A stretch of DNA of 64,000 nucleotides from Cryptomeria japonica. Taxonomy: Eukaryota; Streptophyta; Pinopsida; Cupressales; Cupressaceae. The DNA is taken from contig NC_081408.1 of assembly GCF_030272615.1 (NCBI RefSeq), positions 610,085,673 to 610,149,672 on the forward strand. Reading direction: 5' to 3'. Below, one piece after another: positions 10,287-22,300 of the stretch. The notes under the pieces are model-generated. The model was not told the origin of the DNA. It made no database searches and was given only the letters and a program-made list of their open reading frames with translations. Both the position numbers and the translations under genes were made by a program. Each line of letters opens with the position of its first letter. The first letter of the stretch is position 1.

Positions 10287-12031
10287 CTATTCCACAAGGT
10301 TATACTGCTTTGGGATGGAAGGTGTGCCTTGTGGAGCTCCTTTGATGGTGATCTTGCTGCGACGCGTAACAACATTGCAGGTAGAGTTTGGATTTTTGAT
10401 GGTAATGGTTGCAATGTGTTCATTGGCACCATATAGGTGGTTCATAGTGTAATTATAGGTGGCTCGCGTATAATCAGTGGTATCTGTGTTTCGCCTTGAG
10501 ATGGAAGGACCCCTTTGATCTTGTGATGGAAGTGAATTTTTAAACATAAGATGATCATTGTTTGTTGTTTTTGGGTCGTGGCCTTCAATTTCAATCTTGC
10601 CTCGATCAATGAGATCCTGAATAAGATCTTTCAATCTGTGATAATTGCTTGTTTTATGCCCTTTCCCTTGATGGAATTCCCAGTGTTCATTATCCCTCCA
10701 TCATGAAGGTCTGACCTGAGGTTCGTAATTGGATGATTTTGGTAAAGTCACCAGATTTGAAGAGACCAACTGACGTAACACTATTTCAATAGGTTCCCCT
10801 AAGGGAGTGTACGTTCGTTTTTGTTTATAATTTCGTTAGTGTTGTCTTGGTTCTTCTTGTTGTACATTGCATCCTTGATTTGGTGGGGGAGGAATCGTGT
10901 TGGTCTTAGGAGGGGGATTTTGCCCTGCAAAGCAGACCACAGGTTGTGCACTTTTAATAGTTCTTGCATCTACAACCCCATCATTGACGATGTTCTTGTT
11001 TTTATTCCAGAAGTTAGGTTTATCATTGTTGAATCGCGGGCGAGGCGCATCTTTGGGTTCGTTGTATATTTTGACAAGCCCCTTTTTGATGAGGGCCCTT
11101 TCACATTTTAAACCCTATGTGATCATGTCATTGAAAGACTCTAAACCTTTCATGTCTAAATGAAATTCCATTTCTTCGTTCAAGTTGGAAATAAAGATTT
11201 CCACTAGTTCTCTTTCAGGTAGCTAAAAAATAGCTCCCCTGGTTTTTGCTTAGTGTTACATAGATCGGCCATGGTGATATCACGTTCAATGTTATGTGAG
11301 TAATGTGCAATGAATTTATGGACCAGTTCTTCGAATGTCCTAATGCCGCCTGTTAGTCGAGAAAACCATTGCGTGGTTGTCCCTGCCAAACTTTGGGGAA
11401 AGAGTCGCATTAGGTATGTGTCCTCATATGCCACTTCTAAGCATGCTAAATGAAATTCTCTAACATGATCGCGAGGGTCTCCTTTTCCTCGATACTTTTT
11501 GAACTTAGGTGTTTCAAACCCTCGTGGAAAAGGTGGCATATGTAGATTCCTATCAAAGGGATAGGGACAACTATCATTAAGTGAAAACTAGTTTGTTTTC
11601 ACACCACTGTGGAGTTGTTGGGCCAAATTCTCAACTTGTTGCCACAACACGTCCATGTCATTTGGAGGAGGAGGAGGTGGGGGATTTCCTTGATGAAGGT
11701 TGTATCTGATGTGATCTCAGCCTCTTTCACCCTCATTATGACTTTGGAGTTATGATGCTTGCCTTAGTTGTGCAATATCAAAATAAGAGGGTAGTTTGGC
11801 TCCCTCTTGGGCAAGTCTTAAAAAGTGATCATCAGCGTTGCTCCTGAGTATTTCATCAAAAAGTCGATTAAAGAGAGGGTTGTGTTGTGTCCTTTCTATT
11901 ACTACAGGAGTCGGAACACTTGGATTTTCATCATTTGTGTTTCCTCCAAGGGCTTCTTGGAATTCATTGAGATTTTCCTCCTCTTCCTCTTCAATTTCTA
12001 GTTGTCTAGACCTGGATCTGGTTTGAGCCAT
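10287..12031 (-). pseudogene. gag: Element B gag, with stops and frameshifts
   Basis: A likely start is the Met of MAQTRSRSR at 12031, since the longer open frame begins in leader sequence. An N-terminal Glu-rich segment is followed by the capsid-like region at 11204-11539 (GDPRDHVREFH, TTQWFSRL, FIAHY, KQKPGE). A zinc-knuckle-like segment lies at about 10640-10700. There the pattern C-x-FH-x3-GH-x4-C, intact in element C, reads W-x-FH...GH...Y, so both Cys are lost. Frames change several times. Gag would form the virus-like particle; this copy is dead. Confidence 0.8.
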
Positions 12032-12464
12032 TTTTTTTACAAGTTTTTGTTGAAGTTTGGTGAAAATAATGATGAGTTGGTGATGAAATGAAAGATTAAT
12101 GTTTGGTGGAGTATTTTGCATACAGATCTCTAGCACTAAAGGTAGATGTTACCAAAGTCCTTCCCTTGAATTGCTTGTTGTGTTTGGTTGACAATGTTTG
12201 ATGTGGTAAGGTTTAGAGAGATCTGAGATGTGTTACAGACCCAACTACCTAGTAATGAGAGGATTCACTCATAGACTTGTTTTAACCTGCGTAGAAATGC
12301 CTCTTAGGATGAGTTTATCCTAGATGTAGAGACACTCTAAAAAGTGATGTATTGTGTTTGATTCAAGCAATATCAAAAGAGAACTTAGGACAAAACCTCT
12401 TTATGTTTCGAGAGTTGGAATGGATGGATGATGTGTGAATGTCAAAATGGATGAAAAGTTAACT

Positions 12465-12989
12465 TCAATAGAAACTCTGTGTCACAAAAGGAACAAAATC
12501 TTCCTCTTCTCTTTCGGAGGTTGGTGGTTCTTCCCTAGCTGAGTTATATGTGATGCAAATGTCTGGAAAGAAGGTAGGATTGATTTTGCCTCCCTTGTTT
12601 TGATGATAGCTCAAAGCTCTATATTGAGTAAAAGCTTTGTGGTTTAAAGACGCTTGATCAAATTCGTTAGATTTTCCTTGAAGATATAGATGCATGTGAC
12701 GTAAGAAGGTTCTATGTGAGACAAAGATTTGTCTATTAAGATAGAAGAATTTCCTTCTTTTGACGAAAGCCTTTGAGCTCAATGGTCTTTTCTTCAAATT
12801 GATGTGTTGATGAAGATTCTTCTTTCTCAAGATGTGAAGAATGGTCATATAGTTTGATACTTTTGTTGTTTGCACTTTTTTGATCTTTGTTGGTTTTTGA
12901 AAATGTTTCGTGAAAATTTTGTGTTGGATGAATACTTGTTTTGGAATTGGATTTTTTATTTTTCTTTGACAAAAAAACAAAGCAAGCAC
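12465..12989 (-). other. Open frame in the leader of element B (174 codons), function unknown
   Basis: It lies between the primer-binding site and gag. Ogre-type Tat elements are known to carry an extra ORF in this position. The predicted product is Lys/His/Phe-rich with an acidic end (SEREEEDF) and has no motif I recognise. The base composition is AT-rich and the frame could be chance. It is listed because of its position only. Confidence 0.2.
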
Positions 12990-14129
12990 ACAAACACAAT
13001 AATGTTACCTAAAAAGGCACAAGTAAGTGTGGGTCTAGATCAACCCAATTTTCGGACTTTTATGACCCTTTCCTTCCAAATGTTTTTTAGTATGTTTTTC
13101 CAAAAAGCCTGAAGTCGGCTCAGTTTATCACTGGTCTTGACACAAAATGAAGACACTTCAAACACACTTTATAACTAAGGTCAAATGGCCAGTTGCGATA
13201 TTTTCAGCCCACATCTTGATATTTCTTCAACTTTGGTACTACATACCTTATGAATCCCATCGTGGCAGGTAAGGATGTGATATACTAAGTATTGCACGAG
13301 CATAAAAAATAGATGATCCCTATGATGGGGGAGTCACCACTTTTATCAGGCTATAAGTAACCTTTCAAAAAGCTATGTTTCTACTCAAGGAAATATGTAT
13401 GGTGAGTATCTTGGGAGCAAAACCTTCTATGCTCTTGCACTAAATTTATCACAAATATTCTCAATCAATAGAATGAGTGGGCTACTACATAAAGGTGTTT
13501 ACTAATTTTTGATGTCTTTGGACATAAGTTCATTCTGCAGTGACTCACTTAAGAGCCTTGTAACTTGTGGTGGGACCCATTTGTCCTTTTGACAAGTTAC
13601 ACTGTAGGAACAACTATACCCAAGGCTACAACTTTCACTCACACTTGATTTCTATAGCGGCTCGAAAGATTTACCGTGTGAGGTCGTTCCCAAGAGTGAT
13701 GTGTCTCTTGGCAGACCTCTCTTAAAAAAATAAACTTTGAGTGCTACTAACACTTTTCTCTTGCACCTAGGACCACGAAAGTCAAGGGAGAGGATTGTGT
13801 GTGTTAGAAGTAGGACCACTTGACACACTTTTTGCACAAGTGTGCCAAACACAAAAGACACTTGTTCTTTTTAACTTATCATTGCAATGGTGATCTAACT
13901 ATTTGGAGATGTTGCTCCAACAGTCATGGTGTTCTTTTTATCCTTCAAAGGCAATATGTTGAGTAAACTAGGAAAATGAAATCCTGGTCAACTGGATGAA
14001 AAACATGTTTTCTTGAAGTAAATTGCTTTGAAAAATAAAACAAGTTGATTGTTCTTTTTATTTGCCCAAAACAAAGTGTGGATTGTGAATTTTAGCTTGA
14101 GTTGATGGAAGAAAATCAAAATTTTGTCT

Positions 14130-14335
14130 TTGTTGAGTTTTAAAGCACTAAATGAAATTTGAGTTCCCTAACTTGCAAGAAAATTAATGTTTGTTGTGAG
14201 TTTTAAAGCACCAAATGAAATTTGAGTTGATTTTAACTTGCAATAAAATCAAAGTTTGTTGTGAGTTTTAAAGCACCAAAATGAAGTGTTTCAAAATGAT
14301 TTTAACTTGCAAAAAGAAAAGTGAATTTCTTAAAA
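14130..14335 (-). repeat. Tandem repeat of about 66 bp in the leader of B
   Basis: Three successive units carry GAGTTTTAAAGCACYAAATG followed by a segment ending in TTTTAACTTGCAA. The copies differ by small gaps and substitutions. Confidence 0.75.
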
Positions 14336-14478
14336 TCTTAAGAAATAAAATGTGTTAGTTCAAAACCGACACAAGAAACAAAAAGTCAGTAAAATCCGCA
14401 TACATAGTGGGCCTCTACAAGCCTAAAAAGTTTTGATTTTTCGGTTACAAGACATTTTTTACAATGCTCTATTACAAT

Positions 14479-14713
14479 AGCGCTACTCTGTGTGAGAACA
14501 TAAGCACTATTTAACACAAAAGCGCTAAACTAAATTATTACACAAAGAGCCAAAAGCACTAATATTGGAACAAAAGCGCTACTTAAGAGTCAATAGCTCT
14601 ATACTATAAACAAAAGCACTAATTTTGGGACAATAGCACTATTGGGGGAAACAATAGCGCTAATAGATCAAATTGCAATAGCGCTAAAGTGTGAACAAAA
14701 GCGCCGAAGCGCG
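14479..14713 (-). repeat. 20-bp periodic array of AGCGCT/AGCACT beside the primer-binding site of B
   Basis: Eleven copies of AGCRCT-like hexamers start at 14479, 14503, 14521, 14555, 14575, 14595, 14615, 14635, 14656, 14680 and 14700. Most are spaced 20-24 bp apart and embedded in ACAAWAGCRCTAA. Most are AGCGCT (a perfect palindrome) or AGCACT; single AGCTCT and AGCGCC variants occur. It lies about 60 bp from the primer-binding site, in the transcribed leader. Confidence 0.8.
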
Positions 14714-14770
14714 ACCTGTGTGTCAATTAAAACAGTAAAAAAAAAGTAGTTTAAGAAGGTTGCTCTTCGA

Positions 14771-14788
14771 TTCACGTCGGGTTCACCA
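14771..14788 (-). promoter_or_regulatory. Primer-binding site of element B
   Basis: On the minus strand the sequence TGGTGAACCCGACGTGAA follows the LTR end after a few bases. The same 18 bases follow the 5' LTR of element C (31868-31885), and a version with one mismatch over 16 bases follows that of D. The priming tRNA was not identified. Confidence 0.8.
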
Positions 14789-14790
14789 AA

Positions 14791-16258
14791 TGATGCTCTG
14801 CAAAATGGGATATTGTTAGACAAAAACTTGTGGTTATATAACACATAAGAAGCACAAGAAACAAAGAGAAATGTTAGTGTTAATCAACCTAAGACTAATC
14901 TAAGCAAGCATACCAAGAGAGACACTAATAACATAATGAAGCATTTAACTATGAAAATAAATGCAAGAAGACATCTCCAAATGCCTTCCACCATGCTTGT
15001 AGCTTCTCCTCCCTTGTTCCTCTCCTCTCCAAGTTCCAAATTAGTGTAGCTCTCAGTAGCTTTTTGCACTATGGATGCCTTATGGAGGTTCAAGATGAAA
15101 GATGATTAACTAAATGCTATGCAAATGTGAACAACAAGCTAAAAATAAGAGATTATCTAATTAGCTAGTGTTGATTTTAAACCAAAAGAGTGAAAATGAT
15201 TGATTTATACTAAATATTCTCTCTAAAACTGACTATAATGTAAATGCATACAAGTTTTCAGGATCTGGATTATGAAGAAATGAGCTTTATTTATAGGGAA
15301 AATGGAGCAATGGATGGTTGAGATTGAGTAATCTCAACAAGGGTCGGGATTGAATGATATTCAATCCATGTGAGGGTTTTCAACCCAATCCCAGGATGAC
15401 AAGTGTCAACATGAGATGGGTTGAGAGGAGAGGGAAGAAGCATTAAATGCTTGACATGACCCGAGGGTTAACTTGGGAGGTGAAGTGAAGATTGAGTTGA
15501 ATGAATAAATTCATTATTCAAAGAATAATACTTTTATCTAATGGATAAACTCTTGTGCAAGAGTTAATGAGGATAACCATGGTCAAAGCAATAAATGCTT
15601 GAGAAGACACATGGGTCACATGAGGGTTGAGTTAGGGGTCAAAGTCCCTAACCATGGGTGTAAGTGGATTTAACCATAAATGGTCATGTAAGAGCCATTA
15701 GTGGTTTGGAAGACTTTAGAGGTTAGCTTGTTGGACACATAAAGCATTAAATGCTTTTCAAAGACTTTGGAGTCTTTGAGAAGTAACTCCAAGTTGCTTA
15801 GGAATATGGCAATAATTAGGGGATGGATTAGGCTAATTAGAAAGGAGTTTAAAAGAATCTATAAAAGGATTAGGATTGCAAGTGGGTTTGGTGGGTGAGG
15901 GAAAATAGGGTTTTTATTAAAATAAAATTCATTTATTTCAACAAATAGGTGCAAGTTGCATTTTTAGGAGAATGCAAGTGGGGGGGGGGATTTAATGATT
16001 TAAATAAATATTTTATTTTATTTATTTAAAAGAGGAAAGGGGATTAAATTGAATAAATAGGATTTATTCATTTAATTGATTGTGAATTTGGTTTAATGAA
16101 TTAATTAAAATAAATTGAATAATTTATTTAATTAATAGGAGAATGTTTGAAGATGAATTAATTAAATGTTAATTTAATTAACTGGTGGCTAGTGGGTTTT
16201 TAATCAAATAAATAGCAAATATTCATTTAATTAAAATGGATAGATTTATGTGACTACA
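14791..16258 (-). repeat. Element B 5' LTR (1,468 bp)
   Basis: On the minus strand it begins TGTAGTCACATAAATCT at 16258 and ends GAGCATCA at 14791. It is colinear with LTR A but lacks the expanded minisatellite blocks. The TATA-type box CCTATAAATAAA (plus-strand 15286-15297) corresponds to that of LTR A. The flanking 5 bp on the right (16259-16263, CAAAG) is the predicted target duplication. Confidence 0.88.
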
Positions 16259-17974
16259 CAAAGGATTAATATCAGTGAGCTTACAAAGGATTAAGCGCAG
16301 TAGGTACTTCATTATCAGGAAGATAAAGATGAAATAGCTATAAGAATTCATGAGAAGACTTATCATAAGGAATCGTAACAGTAAATGCCAAAAATATCTT
16401 GCAGCTAGTACATAAAGCATTCATAAATAGTCATATTGTTGTTAAAAAATACTATCAAAGGAGGATATTATAAAGATAGAGACCTAGAACTCAGTGTGCA
16501 GTCATGGATAACAGTGTAGGGTTAGGTATAGTCCTAGACCTTGTTTAAAGGGAAACATGTGATAGTGCATGTGCCTAAGGAACACTCTACAAAATAGTGA
16601 GCATCAAGACTACCAAGAACAGTATTTCAGTCTTAGGCATACACAGCTCAAGGAGATAATGATTAACAAAGAAAACACTTACAAAGATATATCTAGTCAT
16701 AAAAGATAATCATCTAAGTTGGAGACATGAGAATATTGTAGAACACAAAGTAGATAGTGCCATCATAAGGCGTACACTCCATTTCAAGGCTCCAAACTTA
16801 AGGGCAATACAAGGAGATTCCATAAAAGCCTTGTTGCAAAGCAAATCAAAGACAAAGTACAGTCATAGAGAAATAAGAAGATCAAGTCTATCAAAGAAAA
16901 AAAAGAACTCAGAGGCATTCAAAGATGTAATAGTCATAAGGCATGCACAGAGGATCAGTACAACGGTGATATAGTGTTGCAAATCAGTAATAAGGAGTGA
17001 AGAATAAGGATTGTGATAGAAATCAGGTTCTAAATATAGAGGCACGTGACAATAAGTTTGAGATTAGACAATGCAACATGGAGATATGATCACCTTCTAT
17101 GAGAAATGAAAGTGCAGTCATGATAGTATTTTTGAGTAGATTGGACTACTATAAACATGCACATGGAAATGACTAAAGGGTGGGGATTTCAATTAACTGA
17201 ACTTCAAGTTGGAATGCAAGTTCTTAGTATCATTCATCAGTTCAAGCATTAGTTTTTAGAGAAAATGTGGATTTCTAAGTCCATCATCAGTTTGAGGCCT
17301 GAAAAGGTGGAGTTTTGAGGATAATTTCATCAGTTCTACATCAGTTAGAAGCCCCTCATAGGTCATACATGAGACAAGATGGCTTTTAGATAATTTAACA
17401 GCTAAGTTACAAATTCGGGTATGCATACAGATATGAAATCAGGTACAAATTCATGGAATCGGCAAAAAAAAATCCTTGGGTATGGGTACGTCTGTACACA
17501 CACACACACATATATGACATAAAATCTACTCCAATGATATAAAATAAGCTAAGTGTAAATGTAATCTTGAATTTATTTAGTTTATGACAAACTGAAATGA
17601 AATCAAAGTAAAAAATCATACAGTGAATTGCATAGATGCAGAAACTGATTTGATTAATGATACTCAGTTAGGTCTTGAAACCCTCAAAAAAATATTGACA
17701 ATACTAGATCTAGTCATCAAGATAGCGGGATGGCAAAATCTAGTGATAAATAATGCCACTATAACTATTGGAAGATATCAAAGCTGATTACTAATCAATA
17801 TGATAACCAGTTGACCAATAAGAAATCACTAATAACAGTTTCACGTCCTTATGACAATATGAAGAAATCAACAAAAATAGAAATAAAGATCATATTGCAC
17901 CAATGATAACAAGTAGTGTATTTATGACAATTGCAATTTGAATAGTAGTTGGGATCAGATCACACCCCTTAGTA
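16259..17974 (-). other. Probable leader/internal sequence of a Ty1/copia element, non-coding
   Basis: Read on the minus strand this follows the copia-type primer-binding site directly and runs until the LTR of B. No open frame or capsid motif is visible. It includes a short CA/TA microsatellite near 17497-17515. I infer it is the 5' leader of a copia element into which B inserted. Confidence 0.45.
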
Positions 17975-17987
17975 GGCTCTGATACCA
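17975..17987 (-). promoter_or_regulatory. Ty1/copia primer-binding site (tRNA-iMet type)
   Basis: On the minus strand TGGTATCAGAGCC lies immediately after the LTR end (TTAACA). This is the classic plant Ty1/copia primer site complementary to initiator tRNA-Met. Confidence 0.9.
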
Positions 17988-18892
17988 TGTTAATTTTAGT
18001 AATCAGGCTGAGAGTGAATAACAGAAACTGAGAATGCAACACATCATAGCATAAGAGCAACACACAAGAACATAATAGTACCCTAGTAAAACCTCCCTCT
18101 TGGAGGAAAAACCCAGCAACACTATTCAGATCTGATTATATTAATATCAGAATGTAACTAATTACAAGTACACCCACCTAGGGCTTGAGAAAATCAACTT
18201 GTCTGAGTTACAATTTCTAATCAGAACTAGACCAAATCCCAATCACATATAGGGCAGTCTCAGGGCAGATATCCTTTACTTAGAATTCACCACCAAGTAA
18301 AGAATACTTGATAAGAGGTCTCCAGAGTTGCACATTGGATGAACTCACTGACTTTCATTGTTGATGTCCAATGTCTGATCATTGCTCTACTGATCGCTTG
18401 TCTTCTTAAAGATTTCACAGATCTCAAGATATGGTTGTTGTCCTTCAATATGTATTTGTTGAGCCTTGGATAGATTCGCTGGCCTCCAAGGAAGATTCAC
18501 TGATATTGCAAAAGGACTCATTGAACTTCAAGATAATTTGAATCTATGTGAAAGGCTTCAACTTGCCTTGACTTTATATGAGTTACAATGCCTTAACTTT
18601 GCTAGGTCGGCCATATGAAAATTCCCGCCAAAACATAAACAAATAATTTCATTTTACAAGTTACAAGTATAGGTCGTGACCTATTTACAAGTTACATAAT
18701 TTTGGTGTCAAGCCACATTTTACATAATGCGTGCACGTTATACATGCAAGTCACAACACGTTACATATGTATTTAACATAAATCGCCCAAATAGGGCCTA
18801 GTTAACACGATGACAAATTGCTAAGGCCAAAAGGCCAATTTAGAGAGCTAGGTCAGCCTGAGCTAGGAATCTGACCTAGCTATAAATCAACA
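17988..18892 (-). repeat. Ty1/copia LTR (905 bp) flanked by both a PBS and a PPT
   Basis: On the minus strand it runs from TGTTGATTTATAGC (18892) to TTAACA (17988). It is followed by a primer-binding site, as a 5' LTR should be. It is preceded by the purine-rich CTAAGAGGGAG and, further up, an RNase H remnant, as a 3' LTR should be. Only one copy is in the window. Confidence 0.8.
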
Positions 18893-18903
18893 CTCCCTCT
18901 TAG
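18893..18903 (-). promoter_or_regulatory. Polypurine tract of Ty1/copia element
   Basis: On the minus strand CTAAGAGGGAG abuts the LTR start TGTTGATT, the usual place for the plus-strand primer. Confidence 0.7.
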
Positions 18904-18949
18904 TTAGGGAGGATTCCTTGACTAATCAAGTTACACTGTGACCATGCTT

Positions 18950-19175
18950 CATGGACTCTTTCCATGATATTCATCATGCATTCCCATAGAGGATGGTTCC
19001 AAGATACATCATGGATTCCTTCCATGATATTCACCATGCATCCCCGCTGAGGGTGAATTCAATATACATCATGGACTCCTTCCATGATACCCATCATGCA
19101 TACCCACAGAGGATGGATCCACCTTGCATTGCCCGCAGAGGGTGGTTCCACCTTACATTGCCCGCAAAGGGTGGA
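18950..19175 (-). repeat. Tandem repeats (about 62 bp and about 28 bp units) near the copia 3' end
   Basis: Three copies of a block with CATGGAYTCYTTCCATGATA, TCATGCAT and AGAGGATGG lie at about 18955-19120. Two shorter copies of TTGCATTGCCCGCAGAGGGT-type units follow at about 19121-19172. They sit between the RNase H remnant and the polypurine tract. Confidence 0.8.
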
Positions 19176-19295
19176 GGATACAACACAATGTATCATAGAA
19201 GCTGAGACTCCCTCTCATCCAAAGCACACTTCTGAAGTATTTAACCTCATTCAATCAAGAGGCTTATTGATGTACTTCAACTAAGTCACATCTAT

Positions 19296-19375
19296 CTTGC
19301 AAGAAGCCATACTGCTTCCTTCGAAGCCTTCCTTGATGCAACATAATCCGCTTCAGTACTCAATACAACTGAAGA
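19296..19375 (-). pseudogene. Ty1/copia RNase H C-terminal remnant
   Basis: The minus-strand translation reads SVVLSTEADYVASRKASKEA and then VWL before a stop. It matches the copia RNase H signature (S-T-E-A-E-Y...A...K-E-A-I-W-L). It is short and closed by stops on both sides. Its orientation and position agree with the polypurine tract and LTR downstream of it. Confidence 0.75.
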
Positions 19376-22300
19376 CTATTACTACATATAGCAAATGCTT
19401 CTTTTAAGGAGGTACTTCAAGTCATAGCCAATGCATAACAACTATCTAGAGTTTAGCTAGATACATCAAGAATCCCATCAATTACCAAAACTCAGTTGGA
19501 TCTACAAAAATCAGAGTTAGTTGTAGAAGCACTGCAATCCATAATTCAAGATATCAATTCATTAGATCATTGGCATACTTCTAACTCTATAGAGTAATGT
19601 ATTAGGCCTAGTTTTATTTCAAATTCTGAAACTAACTTAGCATTTGAACATTAAACCGTTAGGATCAACATCATGCTTACAAAATCCTAAGCTTATAAAA
19701 TATTGTCAATTATTTCATCAAAGCACTTTACTGAGGATTGTAGGGAACATAGAACTCCCTCTTAATCATTAATATAAACTGTGACAACCAAATCTTATGA
19801 CGATTACATAATATAAGAATCCACTAAGGAAAGCAACCATCATAAGTTTTCATAAATCGGAATGAGAAATGCTAATTTCCTTTTCCCTTACTTTCACTTT
19901 CTACGAAAAGGACCCATAGCACAATCATTATGAACATGACACACCTTCAGCCATCTTCTCAAGTGAAGGAATGAGTTGAAAGCTTGTATAGGCTCTCATG
20001 TCTATTCCCAAGCTCCCTCTGAAGCTTGAAGCATAATAGTTCAAGACTATCTCGAAGAGAAACATCAATGTTAGAATCAAACATGATTCAACATCCCAAA
20101 AGAATGAATTAATAATAACATGAAAATTCATGAGCATGATTCAAATATAAAATAACTTGTCTCTTTATTGGCTAGTCTTCCACACAATCCACCAACGTTC
20201 TTAAGTTGTTCCATTTTCAAGCCCATCGATCTCCGATGGTAGTGTGGCCTTCGACCCTTTCCATCACACATCATCTACCAGTAGTCATGCATTTTATCTT
20301 GATTGCATTGATATGTGGTTGTTTTCTCATACAACTTCACGACTTCAAGGTGAGTGACTATATACAATTTGAACTCAGGTTGTGCCATAGATCACTAATT
20401 CTAAAATCAGAATTGCCCTTACCAAAGTTATTGACTGTCAAACATAAATCGATGTGTCTAGGATTAGTTTGCTATGTGCATGGATATGAATTTGCAAATA
20501 ACCCTACGAATTGCCTTAATTCAAATGGGTGGCTCTCTCTGGTTGATGAATTTGATATAAATTCAATGTTTGAGCCAATATATCCACTAGCTTCTCAATG
20601 AGAGAAAACCGTACATCGGTAGTCCAAGGAATATGAATATGCTCATAGTCATCAATAGATCATCCTAAATGAGGTCGTTGTGATATAATGTGATCAATTT
20701 GCATAATTCGAATACCTTCAATCATAGTATAAAACTAAACTACATTCTTTAACGGAATGTAAATTGTTTTCCAAATATTGAACAAATAACAGGAAGATAA
20801 TCGTGCCAAAAGAACTGAGAATGTCATATGTTGATCACACTTGAACATATTATTGTATTATTGAATTGCAGTTAAATAATGACTGATCAAAAAAACTAAA
20901 ACAAGTGTATGTCTTCAAAGAAGCAATGTACATAATCCAAGTTGTCTTTCCAACCAATGTTTAAAACTAATCAGAAGGAATATAGAATAATTATGTAAGC
21001 ACCAACCACTCAATTGAAGAGACACATTGTATAGTTGAGCAAAAACATATGATTGATAAATACCAAAAGAACTGAGGCCACAAAATCTCCATGTTGGGGG
21101 TGCCCACATCATTCTAGCTGAATAATGTATGTTCAATAGGCTAGATACTTCTATTCTGCATTGTTCTTAGGTTTCATCATCAAGAGATTGAACAAAGTCT
21201 CAAGTATATTCAACTTTTATGAAAAGAACGCAAAAAATAATTAAGCATTAAGATTTAATAAATGTTTACTTCAAAATGTAATAGGAAGTGTTCCCCATAC
21301 AAACTAAATATCACATATGTGTCATGATGAATGAAAAAGAATAAACCACTACATATTATATGTTTCCAACTGATGTTCTATAATTCAGAAGTAAAAAAGA
21401 TAAAAAAACTCATTTCATTCATCTTTCAATCTTCCTATTTATGCTTTCTACTTTTTGTAATATCCATCAGGATACTGCAACTAATACTGGTAATATTAAG
21501 TATCAAGAATTTATGACATATTCAGATCAATGCATCAAGGCATCATCAATATTCAGATCAGTAACATTATTGATATTTGGATCATTGCATATAGAAAATC
21601 ACATCATGAATTTGGGTTAAGAATAATGTTGTGATATACACATACTCAAAGTAGAGAATAACTGAATACCAACTTCCATAACTTGAACTAGGGTTAGAAC
21701 AAATTCTTAACACAAAGACAAATCTCGAACTAGGGTGACAATTACAAACCCTAGGATGACAATTATACAAACCCTTAATAAAATACAAGGAATATTGGGG
21801 TTTGAAGCTAGAAGAAAACAAATGCACAAATCAACATATGAAAGCACTCTTTGATGAGATAGTTAACAAACAAGAAAACCATGTGGTCTAGTTAAGACCC
21901 CAACTAGGGTTACAAAACAAAGTGCTAAAAGGACTAATACCATTAACAACAAAGCAAACATATAAAAATCCTCAAACTAAGAGAACTCTTCTTAAAAGAA
22001 GTAAACAAGTGAGAGTAGAGGAATAAAGGACACCTGTATTCTAAGATTTTATTTGAAACCTTCATACTCTTTTTACGGCTCCATCGATGCCCTCAATCTT
22101 CAAGTTGTTATGTTGTTGTTGAACTATCTGATATAATCGATTCCCGGGCATTTTGCCAAAGCGGATACCATTAAACAAAGTGAAAAAGAGAATGCAAGGA
22201 AAGCAAAGGAACTTGCAAAAAAATCTTAATGACAACAACGAAAGGACCAACCTCTTGTACAGTTGTTGTCGAGCATCTATTTGTAGAAATTGTGCCCACT

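Larger units (their letters stand above)
12990..14770 (-). other. Untranslated leader of element B
   Basis: No coding signal is seen. It holds a tandem repeat of about 66 bp (14130-14335, recurring GAGTTTTAAAGCACCAAA and TTTTAACTTGCAA). It also holds the 20-bp periodic AGCGCT array next to the primer-binding site. A long repeat-bearing leader fits the Tat lineage. Confidence 0.7.
9613..16258 (-). mobile_element. Element B: Tat-like Ty3/gypsy element, 5' half, interrupted by element A
   Basis: On the minus strand the order is 5' LTR (16258-14791), primer-binding site, long leader, gag and protease. The coding sequence stops abruptly at 9613 against the end of the LTR of A. Its protease is closely similar to the protease of A, so the two are members of one family or of sister families. 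The remaining pol and 3' LTR of B should lie to the left of A, outside the window. Confidence 0.88.

Noticed and set aside
14771-14789. tRNA-like match considered as a tRNA gene
   Set aside because: Only an 18-base primer-binding site adjoining an LTR; no cloverleaf.
18950-19175. Regular repeats considered as a CRISPR array
   Set aside because: Units are adjacent without unique spacers, and all other content is plant retrotransposon; they are minisatellites.
20206-20601. 131-codon plus frame
   Set aside because: No motif, no splice or promoter context, and no repeat relation seen; kept only as a note in the unassigned region.
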